In this document: positions 25,758 to 35,972 of the stretch, in pieces
Numbering within the stretch: the stretch's first letter is position 1
Layout of the letters: each line of letters begins with the position of its first letter
Source: Muricoccus roseus
GTDB lineage: Bacteria; Pseudomonadota; Alphaproteobacteria; Acetobacterales; Acetobacteraceae
NCBI RefSeq assembly: GCF_900141905.1
Contig: NZ_FQZF01000002.1
Span: 320,528-384,527 of the forward strand
Reading direction: 5' to 3'
Length of the DNA stretch: 64,000 bases
The notes under the pieces: generated by a model
Seen by the model: the letters and a program-made list of their open reading frames with translations, nothing else
Database searches by the model: none
What the model was told of the DNA's origin: nothing
Translations under genes and position numbers: made by a program

Positions 25758-26452
25758 CAGCGCACCGGTCGGCCGAGAAGCAGGGCGAGGCGCCGCCCGG
25801 CCAGATCCGCCAGCAGCAGCCCGGTCACGGCCAGGGCAAGGGAGACGGCCGCGAGCCTGGCCGCCGTGGCCTCGCCGCCCGGCGTCTGGGTGGCGCTGTA
25901 GATGGCCAGGGGCAGGGTCTGGGTTTCGCCGGGGATGTTGGAAGCAAAGGTGATGACGGCGCCGAACTCGCCCAGCCCCGCCGCGAAGGCGGTGATCGCG
26001 CCGGCGAGGATGCCGGGCGCGATGAGCGGCAGGGTGACCGTTACGAAGCGGTCGAGCGGCCCCGCGCCGAGGGTGCGCGCGGCCGCCTCCAGCCCCGGAT
26101 CCACCGCATCGAGGCTGAGGCGCACCGCGCGCACGATGAGCGGGAAGGACATCACCGCCGTGGCGAGCGAGGCGCCGGCGGTGGTGAAGACCAGGCGGAT
26201 TCCGAACCAGTCGTTCAGCAGGGAGCCGACGGGACCGCGCAGGCCGAAGGTGACGAGCAGGAGCCAGCCCACCACCACGGGCGGCATGACCAAGGGCAGG
26301 TGAACCAAGGCGTCCAGCAGCGCGCGCCCGGGAAAGCGCCCGCGCGCCAGCAGCCAGGCGACCAGCACGGCCGGCGGCAGGCCGAAGGCGACGGAGCGCA
26401 GCGCGACCGCCAGGCTGAGCCGGACGGCGCCCCATTCCTCCGGGGTCAGCAC
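25757..26452 (-). CDS. modB: Molybdate ABC transporter permease
   Basis: A 231-residue inner-membrane permease with five to six helices and the ABC-permease EAA-like motif (GLEAAARTLGAGPLDRFVTVTLPLIAPG) around residues 130-157. The typical ModB segment GEFGAVITFASNIPGETQTLPLAIY is present, which favours molybdate over sulfate. A GTG start overlaps the modA stop by one base, and its stop overlaps the modC start, giving a tight modABC order. Confidence 0.93.
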   Translation of the reverse strand: MLTPEEWGAVRLSLAVALRSVAFGLPPAVLVAWLLARGRFPGRALLDALVHLPLVMPPVVVGWLLLVTFGLRGPVGSLLNDWFGIRLVFTTAGASLATAVMSFPLIVRAVRLSLDAVDPGLEAAARTLGAGPLDRFVTVTLPLIAPGILAGAITAFAAGLGEFGAVITFASNIPGETQTLPLAIYSATQTPGGEATAARLAAVSLALAVTGLLLADLAGRRLALLLGRPVR

Positions 26453-27240
26453 TATTCGGTGCGCAGCGCGAAGCCGAAGCGGCGATAGATGTCGGCGGCT
26501 TCGGGCCCGGTGGCGAAGGCAAGGAAGGCTCGCGCCTGGGCATGGCCGGCGGCGCGGCGGGTGAGGGCGAAGGGATAGGTGACGGCGGGATGGCTCTCCG
26601 GCGGGAACGTACCCAGCACCCTCACCCCGCGGGATGCCGCCGCGTCCGTCGCGTAAACGATGCCGAGAGGCGCCTCGCCGCGTTCGACGAGGAGGAGGGC
26701 GGAGCGGACATTGTCGGCGCGGGCCAGGCGTGGAAGCAGCGTGTTCCACTGCCCCATCCAGCTCAGTGCCGCCTGCGCATACTTCCCGACCGGCACATTG
26801 GACGGGTCGCCCGTGGCGATGCGCCCGGACGCGCCGAGCAGCGTGGCGAGGTCGGTGTTGCGCGCGAGAGTGGTGGGCGCGAGGGGGGTGTCCGCCGGGG
26901 CGATGAGCACGAGGGCATTGGCCAGGGGGCTGACGCGCGTCTCGTTCACGATCAGGTCGCGCTGCTGGAGATAGTCCATCCAGGGTTCGTCGGCGGAGGC
27001 GAAGAGATCGGCCGGCGCGCCCTGCTCGATCTGGCGTGCGAGGGCGGAGGAGGCGGCGAAGGAGAAGCGCGGCGCGGCGTGGCCCCGGACGCGCCAGGCC
27101 TCCCCGAGTGCCCGCATCGCATCCGTGAGGCTGGCGGCGGCGAAGACAGTGGGGCCGCCTTCCTGAGCCTTCGCCCTGGCGGGTAGCCCGGCTGGGAGCA
27201 GCAGGGCAGCCGCGAGGCCGCGCAGGACGAGGCGACGCAT
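26452..27240 (-). CDS. modA: Molybdate-binding periplasmic protein
   Basis: A 262-residue solute-binding protein with signal peptide (MRRLVLRGLAAALLLPAG, cleavage near ARAKA). ModA hallmarks: VFAAASLTDAMRALGEAW near the mature N-terminus, FSFAASSALARQIEQGAPADLFASAD, and GDPSNVPVGKYAQ followed by the VYATDA segment. It delivers molybdate to ModBC. The GATATATC palindrome 20-35 bp upstream (27264-27276) resembles half of a Mo-box, but no ModE gene is present in the window. Confidence 0.93.
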   Translation of the reverse strand: MRRLVLRGLAAALLLPAGLPARAKAQEGGPTVFAAASLTDAMRALGEAWRVRGHAAPRFSFAASSALARQIEQGAPADLFASADEPWMDYLQQRDLIVNETRVSPLANALVLIAPADTPLAPTTLARNTDLATLLGASGRIATGDPSNVPVGKYAQAALSWMGQWNTLLPRLARADNVRSALLLVERGEAPLGIVYATDAAASRGVRVLGTFPPESHPAVTYPFALTRRAAGHAQARAFLAFATGPEAADIYRRFGFALRTE

Positions 27241-27313
27241 GGGAGGATCCACCGTTGTTCCCATCCGGATATATCGGCGGGCCCGGGGTCGTGCAACCGG
27301 CCTCCCGCCGGGG

Positions 27314-27892
27314 TCAGCGCCAGGGCGTCGGTGCGGGCCGGGCGGGTGTGTCCAGCGAGGGAGGAGCGGGGCGGGAGGGGGCCTGGCGTGCATCCTCCCA
27401 GGGGCGATCGGCCGCCGGGCGGGGAGGGTTTCCCGTCGCCACGCCGCGCGCCGTCTCGGCGGGACGGTCCGGTTCCGCGCCTCGTTCCGGCCACGGGCGG
27501 TCGGTGGCGCTGCGGGGCAGATCGTCGCGGTGCATCTCCCCCTGCACGGGCGGCTCTGGCCGCCGGGCCTGCTGCCGCAGCGCCGGTCGTGCCGGGGGGG
27601 AGGGGCGGAGCGCGCCGTAGCCGGGGCCGTAGCGCAGGACGTAGTCGGGAAGGGGAACGCGGCCGCCTTCCTGCCAGCGGCGGGCCTCGTGGCGACGGTG
27701 CCCCCGCCCATGCCCCCGGCCACGCCCGCGGCGGATCTCGCGGAAGGCCGGGCTGTCGCCGTCCCAGCCGGGATTGGCCCATCGGCGGCCATGCCCGCTC
27801 TCATCCTTCCACGGATCGGCCCGCGCGTCGGAGAGCGGCATCCAGCAGCCGGAGAGGAGAAAACCCAGTGCCCCGACCCGCAACCAACCCAT
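27314..27892 (-). CDS. Putative arginine/proline-rich lipoprotein
   Basis: A 192-residue protein with a short signal peptide and lipobox LLSGC (MGWLRVGALGFLLSGCW). The rest is low-complexity and rich in Arg, Pro, Gly and His (for example RRGRGRGHGRGHRRHEARR), with no recognisable domain. GGGAGGCGGG lies upstream of the ATG at good spacing, supporting translation. It lies between modA and fdhA. Antisense frames here are also open, so the call rests on the signal peptide and the ribosome site. Confidence 0.55.
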   Translation of the reverse strand: MGWLRVGALGFLLSGCWMPLSDARADPWKDESGHGRRWANPGWDGDSPAFREIRRGRGRGHGRGHRRHEARRWQEGGRVPLPDYVLRYGPGYGALRPSPPARPALRQQARRPEPPVQGEMHRDDLPRSATDRPWPERGAEPDRPAETARGVATGNPPRPAADRPWEDARQAPSRPAPPSLDTPARPAPTPWR

Positions 27893-28080
27893 CCGGTCCC
27901 GCCTCCCAGCGCATCAATCCATGAGGAAGAACGCAGGGGCGCGCCACAGGTCGCAGAGAGGAAGTGGATCTGCGTCAAGACCCTGCGGGAACGCCGCATT
28001 TCCTTGACTCGAACTGGACCATCCCAACAACATACGATATTCTAGTGAGTGGCACATTTGCTCGGTTCGGGGAGGGTCAC

Positions 28081-31000
28081 ATGAACGTGGAACTCTCGCG
28101 GCGCGGCTTCTTGAAAGTCGGTGGCGCGGGGGTTGCGGCAACGTCTCTGGGAGCGATGGGCTTCAGCGAGGCCGAGGCGGCCGTCGCCGCCCATGTCCGG
28201 CCCCTGAAGCTGGCGAACACCACAGAGACACGCAACACCTGCCCCTATTGCTCGGTCGCCTGCGGCGTCATCCTCTATGCGAAGGGTGACGTGCGGAAGG
28301 GCGAGAGGGCCGAAATCATCCATGTCGAGGGTGACGCGGACCATCCGACCAACCTCGGCACGCTCTGCCCCAAGGGCGCGGCGCTGAAGGACTTCATCCA
28401 GGCGCCGACCCGCCTGCAGCACCCGATGTGGCGCAAGCCCGGTTCCGACCGCTTTGAGCGGATCTCCTGGGATCAGGCGCTCGACCGCATCGCGCGGCTG
28501 ATGAAGGAGGACCGCGACGCCAACTTCGTCGCGAAGAACGAAGCGGGCGTTCCGGTTAACCGGTGGACCACCACCGGCTTCCTAGCGGCCTCCGCCACCA
28601 CCAACGAGACAGCCTGGGCGACCTTCAAGGTCGTGAAGGCTCTCGGGATCGTCGGATTCGATAACCAGGCGCGCGTCTGACACGGCCCTACGGTGTCCAG
28701 TTTGGGCCCGACTTTTGGCCGTGGTGCGATGACGAATTCCTGGACCGACATCCGGAACACCGACCTTGTTGTCGTCATGGGCGGCAATGCGGCGGAAGCG
28801 CATCCCTGTGGATTCAAGTGGGTGACCGAGGCGAAGGCGCATCGTGGCGCCAAGCTGATCGTGGTCGACCCGCGCTATACCCGCACGGCCTCCGTGTCGG
28901 ATTTCTACGCGCCCATCCGCCAGGGAACCGACATCGCGTTCCTGCTGGGCGTGATCAAGTACTGCATCGACAACGACAAGGTGCAGTGGGAGTACACTAA
29001 GGCCTTCACCAACGCGTCCTACATCGTGAAAGAGGGCTTCGGTTACAGCGACGGCCTGTTCACGGGCTATGACGAGGAGAAGCGCGACTACAACCGGACG
29101 ACCTGGGACTACGAAATTGGCGAGGACGGCTTCGCGGTCACGGACCCGACGCTGCAACACCCGCGCTGCGTCTGGAACCTGCTGAAGCAGCACGTCGCCG
29201 TCTACACGCCCGAGATGGTGGAGCGCATCTGCGGCACGCCGAGGGACAAGTTCCTCCGCGTCGCGCAGATGATCTCCGAGTGCTCGTCGCCCACGAAGAC
29301 GATGACCTCGATGTATGCCCTGGGCTGGACCCAGCATTCGCACGGCGCGCAGAACATCCGCGCCATGGCGATGCTGCAGCTCATCCTGGGCAATATCGGC
29401 GTGCGCGGCGGTGGGATGAACGCGCTTCGCGGGCATTCCAACATCCAGGGCCTGACCGATATCGGCCTCATGTCGCACCTGCTCACCGGCTATCTGAACA
29501 TGCCGACGGAGCAGGAGACCGACTTCGAGATCTATATGCGCAGCCGCCAGTTCCGGCCGCTCCGCCCGGGGCAGACGAGCTACTGGCAGAACTACCGGAA
29601 GTTCATGGTGAGCTTCCAGAAGGCCATGTGGGGCGACGCCGCGACGGCGGAGAACCAGTGGGGCTACGAGTTCCTGCCGAAGCTGGACGTGCCGGCCTAT
29701 GACGTGCTGCGCATGTTCGAGCTGATGGGCGCGGGGCGGGTCAACGGCTACTTCTGCCAGGGCTTCAACCCCATGCTGGCCTTCCCCAATCGCGGGAAGA
29801 TCACGGCCTCGCTCTCGAAGCTGAAGTTCCTCGTCACCATGGACCCGCTCGAGACCGAGACGGCGCGGTTCTGGGAGAATCACGGCGAGTACAACGAGGT
29901 CGACACTCGCTCGATCCAGACCGAGGTGTTCCAGCTCCCCACCACCTGCTTCGCGGAGGAGGAGGGCTCGCTCACCAATTCCGGGCGGTGGCTGCAGTGG
30001 CACTGGGCCGGTGGCTCGCCGCCGGGCGAGGCGAAGCACGACACCTGGATCATGGCGCAGATTTTCCTGCGCATGCGGGAGCTGTACCGGAAGGAGGGGG
30101 GCGCGTTCCCGGACCCCATCCTGAACCTCTCCTGGAACTACCATGATCCGAATGAGCCGGAGCCCGAGGAGCTGGCGAAGGAGATCAACGGTCGGGCCCT
30201 GACGGACCTGTCGGATCCCGCGGATCCGAGCCGGGTGCAGGTCGCGGCCGGGAAGCAGCTGCTTAACTTCTCGCAGCTGCGCGACGACGGCTCCACCATG
30301 TGCGGCGTCTGGATTTACTCCGGCTGCTGGAACGAGGCCGGCAACAACATGGCTCGCCGGGGGACCGAGGACCCCGACGGCACGGGTGCCTATCTCAACT
30401 GGAGCTTCGCCTGGCCGCTCAACCGGCGCACGCTGTACAACCGTGCCTCGGCCGACCTGCAGGGCAGGCCCTGGGATCCCAGCCGCAAGCTGCTGGAATG
30501 GGATGGGACGAAGTGGACCGGCTATGACGTGCCGGACATCGCGCCGACCGCCAGGCCTGACCAGGTGATGCCCTTCATCATGAACCAGGAAGGGGTCTCG
30601 CGCCTCTTCACCCGGGGCATGCTGCGGGACGGGCCCTTCCCGGCGCATATGGAGCCGTTCGAGAGCCCGGTGCCGAACGTGATGAACCCGCGCATGCGGG
30701 GCAATCCGGTCGCTCGCGTGTTCCAGAGCGACCTCAGCCAGTTCGGCAATGCGGACGAGTTCCCCTTCGCGGCGACCTCCTACCGGCTCACCGAGCACTT
30801 CCACTACTGGACGAAGCACAACCGGGTGAATGCCGCGCTGCAGCCCGAGTTCTTCGTCGAGATCTCGGAGGAGCTCGCGGCGCTGCGGCAGGTGGTGAAT
30901 GGCGGCTGGGTGCGCGTCTGGTCCAAGCGTGGCTCGGTGAAGGCCAAGGCGGTCGTCACCAAGCGCATCCGCCCGCTGAACTGCGACGGACGCGTGGTCC

Positions 31001-31167
31001 ATGTGGTGGGCATCCCGCTACACTGGGGCTTCGTGGGCGCGGCGAAGAAGGGCTTCGGCCCGAATTCGCTCAGCCCCTTCGTCGGTGACGCGAACATCGA
31101 GACGCCGGAATACAAGGCGTTCCTGGTGAATCTCGAACCCACCACGGCGCCGGGAGTGCAGTCATGA
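28081..31167 (+). CDS. fdhA: Formate dehydrogenase major subunit, selenocysteine-containing (Sec200)
   Basis: A 1028-residue molybdopterin enzyme that oxidises formate to CO2, exported by a Tat signal ([10 protein letters not shown]). An N-terminal [4Fe-4S] motif CPYCSVACG to LCPKGAA precedes the active site. The frame is interrupted at 28678 by TGA, but the protein continues as [19 protein letters not shown], exactly as in FDH-N/O alpha subunits with VUHGP, so TGA encodes Sec200. A SECIS hairpin follows and selA, selB, selC and selD are all nearby. GGAGGG precedes the ATG. TGGACC-N17-TATTCT (28015-28043) is a weak promoter candidate. An annotation pipeline would wrongly split this gene in two. 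Confidence 0.96.
28678..28721 (+). promoter_or_regulatory. Bacterial SECIS element with UGA(Sec) codon
   Basis: Immediately after the UGA, GG-bulged U-GUCC pairs with GGGCCC around loop AGUUU. Counting from U1 of UGA, the bulged base is U17 and the loop carries G23 and U24, the positions SelB reads in Escherichia coli fdhF. An outer CGGCC/GGCCG stem (28683-28687/28717-28721) closes the structure. Confidence 0.9.
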
Positions 31168-32162
31168 GCGACAGCCCTCGCACGGCGGTCAGCAACCCGC
31201 CGACCCAGCCCATGGTCAGCAATCTGGGCCCGGCCGACCTGATCCGCCGTTCGGCGACGGAGGACCTGCCGCCGCCGCAGCGGCAGCTCACCCCCGTGGC
31301 CAAGCTGATCGATGTCTCCAAATGCATCGGCTGCAAGGCGTGCCAATCCGCCTGCGTGGAGTGGAACGACACCACGCCGGCGGTGGGGGAGAATGTGGGC
31401 GTCTACACGAACCCGCACGACCTTACCGAGAACATGTTCACGCTGATGCGGTTCACCGAATGGGTGAACCCGTCGACGGACAATCTCGAATGGCTCATTC
31501 GCAAGGATGGCTGCATGCATTGCGCCGATCCGGGCTGCCTGAAGGCTTGCCCGGCACCCGGCGCCATCGTGCAGTACACGAACGGCATCGTGGACTTCAT
31601 CCACGAGAACTGCATCGGCTGCGGCTATTGCGTGAAGGGCTGTCCCTTCAACATCCCCCGCATCTCGAAGGCGGATCACCGGGCCTACAAGTGCACACTC
31701 TGCTCCGACCGCGTGGCGGTGGGGCAGGGGCCGGCCTGCGCGAAGGCCTGCCCGACCCAGGCGATCGTCTTCGGCACCAAGGAGGACATGACGCGCCATG
31801 CGGAGGGGCGGATCGCGGACCTGAAGTCCCGCGGCTACGCCAATGCCGGGCTTTACGACCCGCCGGGCGTGGGCGGCACGCATGTGATGTATGTGCTGCA
31901 CCACAACGACAAGCCGCATATTTATGCGGACCTGCCGGACAACCCGCGGATCTCGCCGGTGGTGCAGACCTGGAAGGGGCTGACCAAGTATGTCGGCCTC
32001 GCGGCCATGGGCTTCATGGCGGCGGGCAGCCTCATCCACGGCGTCTTCGCGCGGCCCAACCGCGTGTCGAAGGAGGATGAGGAGAGCGCCGAGAAGCTGG
32101 TCGAGACCACGATCGGCCAGCCCGTCCCGGAGGCTTCCTCCAGCAACGGGGAGCGTGGCTGA
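31164..32162 (+). CDS. fdhB: Formate dehydrogenase iron-sulfur (beta) subunit
   Basis: A 332-residue ferredoxin-like subunit that passes electrons from FdhA to the membrane. Four cysteine clusters fit four [4Fe-4S] centres: [43 protein letters not shown] and [23 protein letters not shown]-terminal transmembrane helix ([21 protein letters not shown]) anchors it, as in FdnH/FdoH. ATGA overlap with fdhA and one-base overlap with fdhC show tight coupling. Confidence 0.95.
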   Translation: MSDSPRTAVSNPPTQPMVSNLGPADLIRRSATEDLPPPQRQLTPVAKLIDVSKCIGCKACQSACVEWNDTTPAVGENVGVYTNPHDLTENMFTLMRFTEWVNPSTDNLEWLIRKDGCMHCADPGCLKACPAPGAIVQYTNGIVDFIHENCIGCGYCVKGCPFNIPRISKADHRAYKCTLCSDRVAVGQGPACAKACPTQAIVFGTKEDMTRHAEGRIADLKSRGYANAGLYDPPGVGGTHVMYVLHHNDKPHIYADLPDNPRISPVVQTWKGLTKYVGLAAMGFMAAGSLIHGVFARPNRVSKEDEESAEKLVETTIGQPVPEASSSNGERG

Positions 32163-32842
32163 TGGTCGAGCGCATCCAGCCCGGCGACGCCATCCATCCG
32201 GGCAAGCCGGTCACGGTGGACCGCTACGGCGTCGCCGCGCGGGTCAACCACTGGATCACGGCGGCCAGCCTCATCCTGCTGGCCCTGTCCGGCCTCGCCC
32301 TGTTCGATCCGTCGCTCTTCTTCCTCACGGCGCTGTTTGGCGGCGGGCAGAACACGCGGGCCTTCCATCCCTGGATCGGCGTCGTCCTCTTCGTCAGCTT
32401 CTTCGTCTTCTTCTTCCAGCTCTGGCGGGCCAACCTGCCGGCCAGCGTGGACTGGGTGTGGCTGACCCGGCTGAAGGACGTGGTCACCGGCCATGAGGAG
32501 AACCTGCCCGAGTTCGGCAAGTACAATGCCGGGCAGAAGGTGATCTTCTGGTCGATGGCCTTCCTGATCCTGGTGCTGATCGCCACGGGGCTGATGATTT
32601 GGGAGCAGTATTTCGCGCCCTACACCTCCATCCCCACACGCCGCATCGCGGTGCTGGCGCATGCTATCTCGGCCGTGCTGATCATTTGCGTCTTCATCCT
32701 GCACGTCTACGCGGCCATCTGGACGCGGGGCACGCTGCGGGCGATGACGCGGGGCTCGGTGACGGGCGGCTGGGCCTGGCGCCATCATCGCAAGTGGCTG
32801 CGGGAACTGGTGGGGCAGCGGAAGATCGGCCCGGCCGAATAA
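32162..32842 (+). CDS. fdhC: Formate dehydrogenase cytochrome b556 (gamma) subunit
   Basis: A 226-residue di-haem membrane subunit with four helices, for example WITAASLILLALSGLALF and VIFWSMAFLILVLIATGLMIW. Histidines in RVNHWITA, AFHPWIG, LAHAISAVLIICVFILHVY fit haem ligation. It collects electrons from FdhB and reduces quinone. The start overlaps the fdhB stop by one base. Typical FdnI/FdoI length. Confidence 0.94.
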   Translation: MVERIQPGDAIHPGKPVTVDRYGVAARVNHWITAASLILLALSGLALFDPSLFFLTALFGGGQNTRAFHPWIGVVLFVSFFVFFFQLWRANLPASVDWVWLTRLKDVVTGHEENLPEFGKYNAGQKVIFWSMAFLILVLIATGLMIWEQYFAPYTSIPTRRIAVLAHAISAVLIICVFILHVYAAIWTRGTLRAMTRGSVTGGWAWRHHRKWLRELVGQRKIGPAE

Positions 32843-32884
32843 CCCCTTCAAACACGCCGTGGCCGGTTCGGCCCGCGAGGTAAC

Positions 32885-33808
32885 ATGTCCGGAACCAACG
32901 CTCTGCAGCCCGATCCTTCCGCGATCGGGCGGCTCATCAGGCCCGCCTTCGCCATCCTGCCCGATCCGCCCCGGCTGTTCCGCCAAAGGGCGGAGCGGTT
33001 CGGGGTGCTGGCGGAGGCGGGGGAACTCGCTCCCTATCTTCGCTTCCTCGGGCGGATTTGCGACGTGCAGGCGCAGCTGGCCGAGGCGCTGCCGGCGCCC
33101 GAGCCGATCCCCGCCGCGCAGATCGAGCGCGCGCGGGAGAACAGGATGCCCCCGCTCGACCGCGCCACGCTGGTGAACGCTCCCGCCCTGCGCGGGGCCG
33201 TCACCCGCTTCCTGGAAGCGATGGAGCCGGTGGAGATGCCGGCCCAGGCCCGCGACGCGCTGGACTGGCTGCGGCGCACCACCCCCGAGGTGCTGGGCGG
33301 GATGCTCGGCCATGTCATGGCCGACGCCATTCCCTTCGACAGCCTGCCCCAGCACCTCTTCCTCTCGGCGGCGGCGCAGGTGGATGCGGCCCGGCGCGCT
33401 GCGACGCTCGATGCGGCGCAGCTGGTGCCCCTGGAAACCGGCCTCTGCCCGGTTTGCGGCGGGCCCCCTGTGTCCTCCCTCGTCGTGGGGCGCCCGGGGG
33501 CGGAGGGGTCGCGCTACGCGGCCTGCGCCTTCTGCGGTACCCAGTGGAACGAGGTCCGCATCAAGTGCCTCGCCTGCGGCTCCACCAAGGGCATCGGCTA
33601 CAAGGCGCCCGAGGGGGAGGAGGGGCAGGCGACGGTGAAGGCCGAGACCTGCGATTCCTGCCGCAGTTGGGTGAAGATCCTGTACCAGGACCGGAACCCG
33701 GCCCTGGAGCCGGTCGCGGACGACGTGGCCAGCCTTGGCCTCGACATGCTGATGCAGGGCACGGAATACCGGCGCGCCGGCTTCGACCCCTTCCTGCTGG
33801 GCTACTGA
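32885..33808 (+). CDS. fdhE: Formate dehydrogenase accessory protein FdhE
   Basis: A 307-residue rubredoxin-like accessory protein. Four CxxC pairs are visible in the second half: CPVCGGPP, CAFCGTQW, CLACGSTKG and CDSCRSW, as in E. coli FdhE, which binds iron and is needed for active Tat-exported formate dehydrogenase. The N-terminal half is helical. It follows fdhC by 42 bp and its stop is 3 bp before the selA GTG. Confidence 0.95.
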   Translation: MSGTNALQPDPSAIGRLIRPAFAILPDPPRLFRQRAERFGVLAEAGELAPYLRFLGRICDVQAQLAEALPAPEPIPAAQIERARENRMPPLDRATLVNAPALRGAVTRFLEAMEPVEMPAQARDALDWLRRTTPEVLGGMLGHVMADAIPFDSLPQHLFLSAAAQVDAARRAATLDAAQLVPLETGLCPVCGGPPVSSLVVGRPGAEGSRYAACAFCGTQWNEVRIKCLACGSTKGIGYKAPEGEEGQATVKAETCDSCRSWVKILYQDRNPALEPVADDVASLGLDMLMQGTEYRRAGFDPFLLGY

Positions 33809-33811
33809 GCC

Positions 33812-35200
33812 GTGGAGAAGGCGGCGCTGCGCGCGCTTCCCTCGGTGGATCGTGTCTTGGGGATGCCCGAGGCGGCCGGGCTGGTTTCGCGCTTCGGCCG
33901 GGCAGAGGTGACCGCCGCCATCCGCGCCGCCCTGGCCGAGGCAAGGGCCGGGCAGGGCGCGCTGCCCACGGCGCCGGAGGTCGCGGCGGCGGCGGGCGCG
34001 GCGCTGGAGCGCCGGCACCGGTCCAACCTGCGCCCGCTCTTCAACCTCACCGGCACCGTGCTGCACACGAATCTCGGCCGCGCGCTGCTGGCCGAGGCGG
34101 CGGTCGAGGCGGCCACCGCGGCCATGCGTGATGCGGTGGCGCTGGAATTTGACCTGGAGACGGGCCGGCGCGGCGAGCGCGATGACCATCTGCGCGCGCT
34201 GCTCTGCGAGCTGACGGGCGCCGAGGATGCGACGCTGGTCAACAACAACGCCGCGGCCGTGCTCATCGCCCTGAACACGCTGGGCGCGGGGCGGGAGGCG
34301 ATCGTTTCCCGCGGCGAGCTGATCGAGATCGGCGGCGCCTTCCGCATGCCCGACATCATGGCCCGGGCCGGGGTGACGCTGGTCGAGGTGGGAACCACCA
34401 ACCGCACCCATCCGAAGGACTACCGCGCGGCGCTGCGGCCCGAGACCGGGCTGGTGCTGAAGGTCCACACCTCGAACTACCGGATCGAGGGCTTCACGGC
34501 GGAGGTGGAGGGCCCCGCCCTCGCCGCCATCGCGCATGAGGCAGACGTGCCGCTGCTGAACGACCTCGGCTCCGGCACGCTGGTGGACCTCTCCCGCTGG
34601 GGGCTGAAGAAGGAGCCGACGGTGCGGGAGGCGGTGGCGGAGGGGGCTGATCTCGTCACCTTCTCCGGTGACAAGCTGCTCGGCGGGCCGCAGGCCGGGT
34701 TCATCGTGGGGCGGCGGGACCTGATCGCGGCGATCAACCGCAACCCGATGAAGCGCGCCCTGCGCGTGGACAAGATCCGCATCGCAGCACTCGCTGCGAC
34801 CCTCGCGCTGTATCGCGATCCGGACCGGCTCGCCGAGCGCCTCCCCACCCTGGGGCTGCTCGCGCGCCCCGCGGCGGAGGTCGAGGCGCTGGCCCAGCGC
34901 GTGGCGCCGCATCTCGCGCGCGCCCTGCCGGACGCCTTTTCCGTCACGGTCTGCACCTGCCGCAGCCAGATCGGCTCCGGTGCGCTGCCGCTGGATACGC
35001 TGCCGAGCGCCGGGCTGCGCATCGATGCCCCTGGCGGCCGGGTGCTCGAGGCCGTGGTACGGGCGCTCCGGGAGCTGCCGCGCCCCGTCATCGGGCATGT
35101 CCATGACGGCGCGCTGGTGCTGGACCTGCGTTGCTTGACGGATGAGGCCGGCTTCGTCGCCAACCTCGCCTCTCTTTCTGCTGCGCATGGGCTGGCTTGA
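33812..35200 (+). CDS. selA: L-seryl-tRNA(Sec) selenium transferase
   Basis: A 462-residue PLP enzyme that converts seryl-tRNA(Sec) to selenocysteyl-tRNA using selenophosphate. The N-terminal SelA domain ([22 protein letters not shown]) and the core [30 protein letters not shown] and [13 protein letters not shown] (PLP lysine) are present. It starts at GTG directly after fdhE and runs 14 bp into the Sel1-repeat gene. Complete and normal in length. Confidence 0.96.
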   Translation: MEKAALRALPSVDRVLGMPEAAGLVSRFGRAEVTAAIRAALAEARAGQGALPTAPEVAAAAGAALERRHRSNLRPLFNLTGTVLHTNLGRALLAEAAVEAATAAMRDAVALEFDLETGRRGERDDHLRALLCELTGAEDATLVNNNAAAVLIALNTLGAGREAIVSRGELIEIGGAFRMPDIMARAGVTLVEVGTTNRTHPKDYRAALRPETGLVLKVHTSNYRIEGFTAEVEGPALAAIAHEADVPLLNDLGSGTLVDLSRWGLKKEPTVREAVAEGADLVTFSGDKLLGGPQAGFIVGRRDLIAAINRNPMKRALRVDKIRIAALAATLALYRDPDRLAERLPTLGLLARPAAEVEALAQRVAPHLARALPDAFSVTVCTCRSQIGSGALPLDTLPSAGLRIDAPGGRVLEAVVRALRELPRPVIGHVHDGALVLDLRCLTDEAGFVANLASLSAAHGLA

Positions 35201-35972
35201 CCGGTTCCGGCGCGCCCCCGCGCCGCTGCCCGACCCGATGGAGGAGGCCCTGGCCGCCTTCCGCGCCGGAGACCACGCCACGGCGCTAGCCCTGTGGGAG
35301 CCGCTCGCACGGGCCGGCGATGCGCGGGCGCAGGCGAATATCGGCGCCTGCTTCGCCGAAGGGCTGGGCGTGCCGGCGGATGCGCCGCTCGCGCTGAAAT
35401 GGCTCAACCTGGCGGCCGAGGCGGGGCATCCGCCTGGCCAGCGGAACCTGGCCGCCCTGTTCCTGCGCGGCGGCCGCGGCGTGGAGGTGGATTTCGCCCG
35501 CGCGGCCGATCTCTACCGCCGAGCCGCCGAGGCCGGGGATGCGCTGGCGCAGGACATGCTGAGCTGGATGCTGCTGGAGGGCGAGGTGATGCCGCCCGAC
35601 CCGGCGGAGGCGCGCCGCTGGGCGCTGAAGGCGGCCGAGGGCGGCGTCGCCGCTTCCATGACGCGGCTGGGCATGCTGCACCATCATGCCATGGGCGTGG
35701 AGCGTGACGTGGCCGAGGCCGCGCGCTGGTGGCGGATGGCGGCCGAGCGTGGGGATGCGGATGGGCAGGCGATGCTCGGTGCCGCCCATCACCTCGGCGC
35801 CGGGGTGGCGCGCGACGGCGTCGCCGCCCTGGCCTGGCTGCTCCGCGCCGAGGCCGGTGGCAGCGAGCTGGCCCGCCCCTTCCTCAACCCCGTCCGCGCG
35901 GGCCTGCCGCCCGGGGATATCGCGGAGGCGGAGCGCCGGGCCGCCGCGCCGCTGCCGGAGGCCGCCGCATGA
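35187..35972 (+). CDS. Sel1-like (TPR-type) repeat protein between selA and selB
   Basis: A 261-residue protein of about five Sel1-like repeats, each with the A-x2-WL-x-LAAEAGH-like pattern: [57 protein letters not shown] and [19 protein letters not shown]. No signal peptide or membrane helix. It overlaps selA by 14 bp and its stop overlaps the selB ATG (ATGA), so it is translated with the selenocysteine genes. Sel1 repeats mediate protein contacts; 'Sel1' is unrelated in name to selenium. Its role here is unknown. Confidence 0.85.
   Translation: MGWLDRFRRAPAPLPDPMEEALAAFRAGDHATALALWEPLARAGDARAQANIGACFAEGLGVPADAPLALKWLNLAAEAGHPPGQRNLAALFLRGGRGVEVDFARAADLYRRAAEAGDALAQDMLSWMLLEGEVMPPDPAEARRWALKAAEGGVAASMTRLGMLHHHAMGVERDVAEAARWWRMAAERGDADGQAMLGAAHHLGAGVARDGVAALAWLLRAEAGGSELARPFLNPVRAGLPPGDIAEAERRAAAPLPEAAA

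Noticed and set aside
28051-28063. Sigma-54-like TGGCAC with TTGC upstream of fdhA
   Set aside because: The GG and GC dinucleotides are only seven bases apart instead of ten, so it does not fit a -24/-12 promoter.
28081-31167. fdhA as two separate genes or a nonsense-mutated pseudogene
   Set aside because: The TGA is at the exact family Sec position, is followed by a SECIS with U17 and G23-U24, and all Sec factors are present.
31922-35407. Very long minus-strand open frame (1161 codons) opposite fdhB to selA, and similar ones at 28582-31002 and 35789-37987
   Set aside because: They are antisense shadows of well-identified genes, caused by rare stop codons at high G+C; composition is His/Arg/Gly-rich with no domain.
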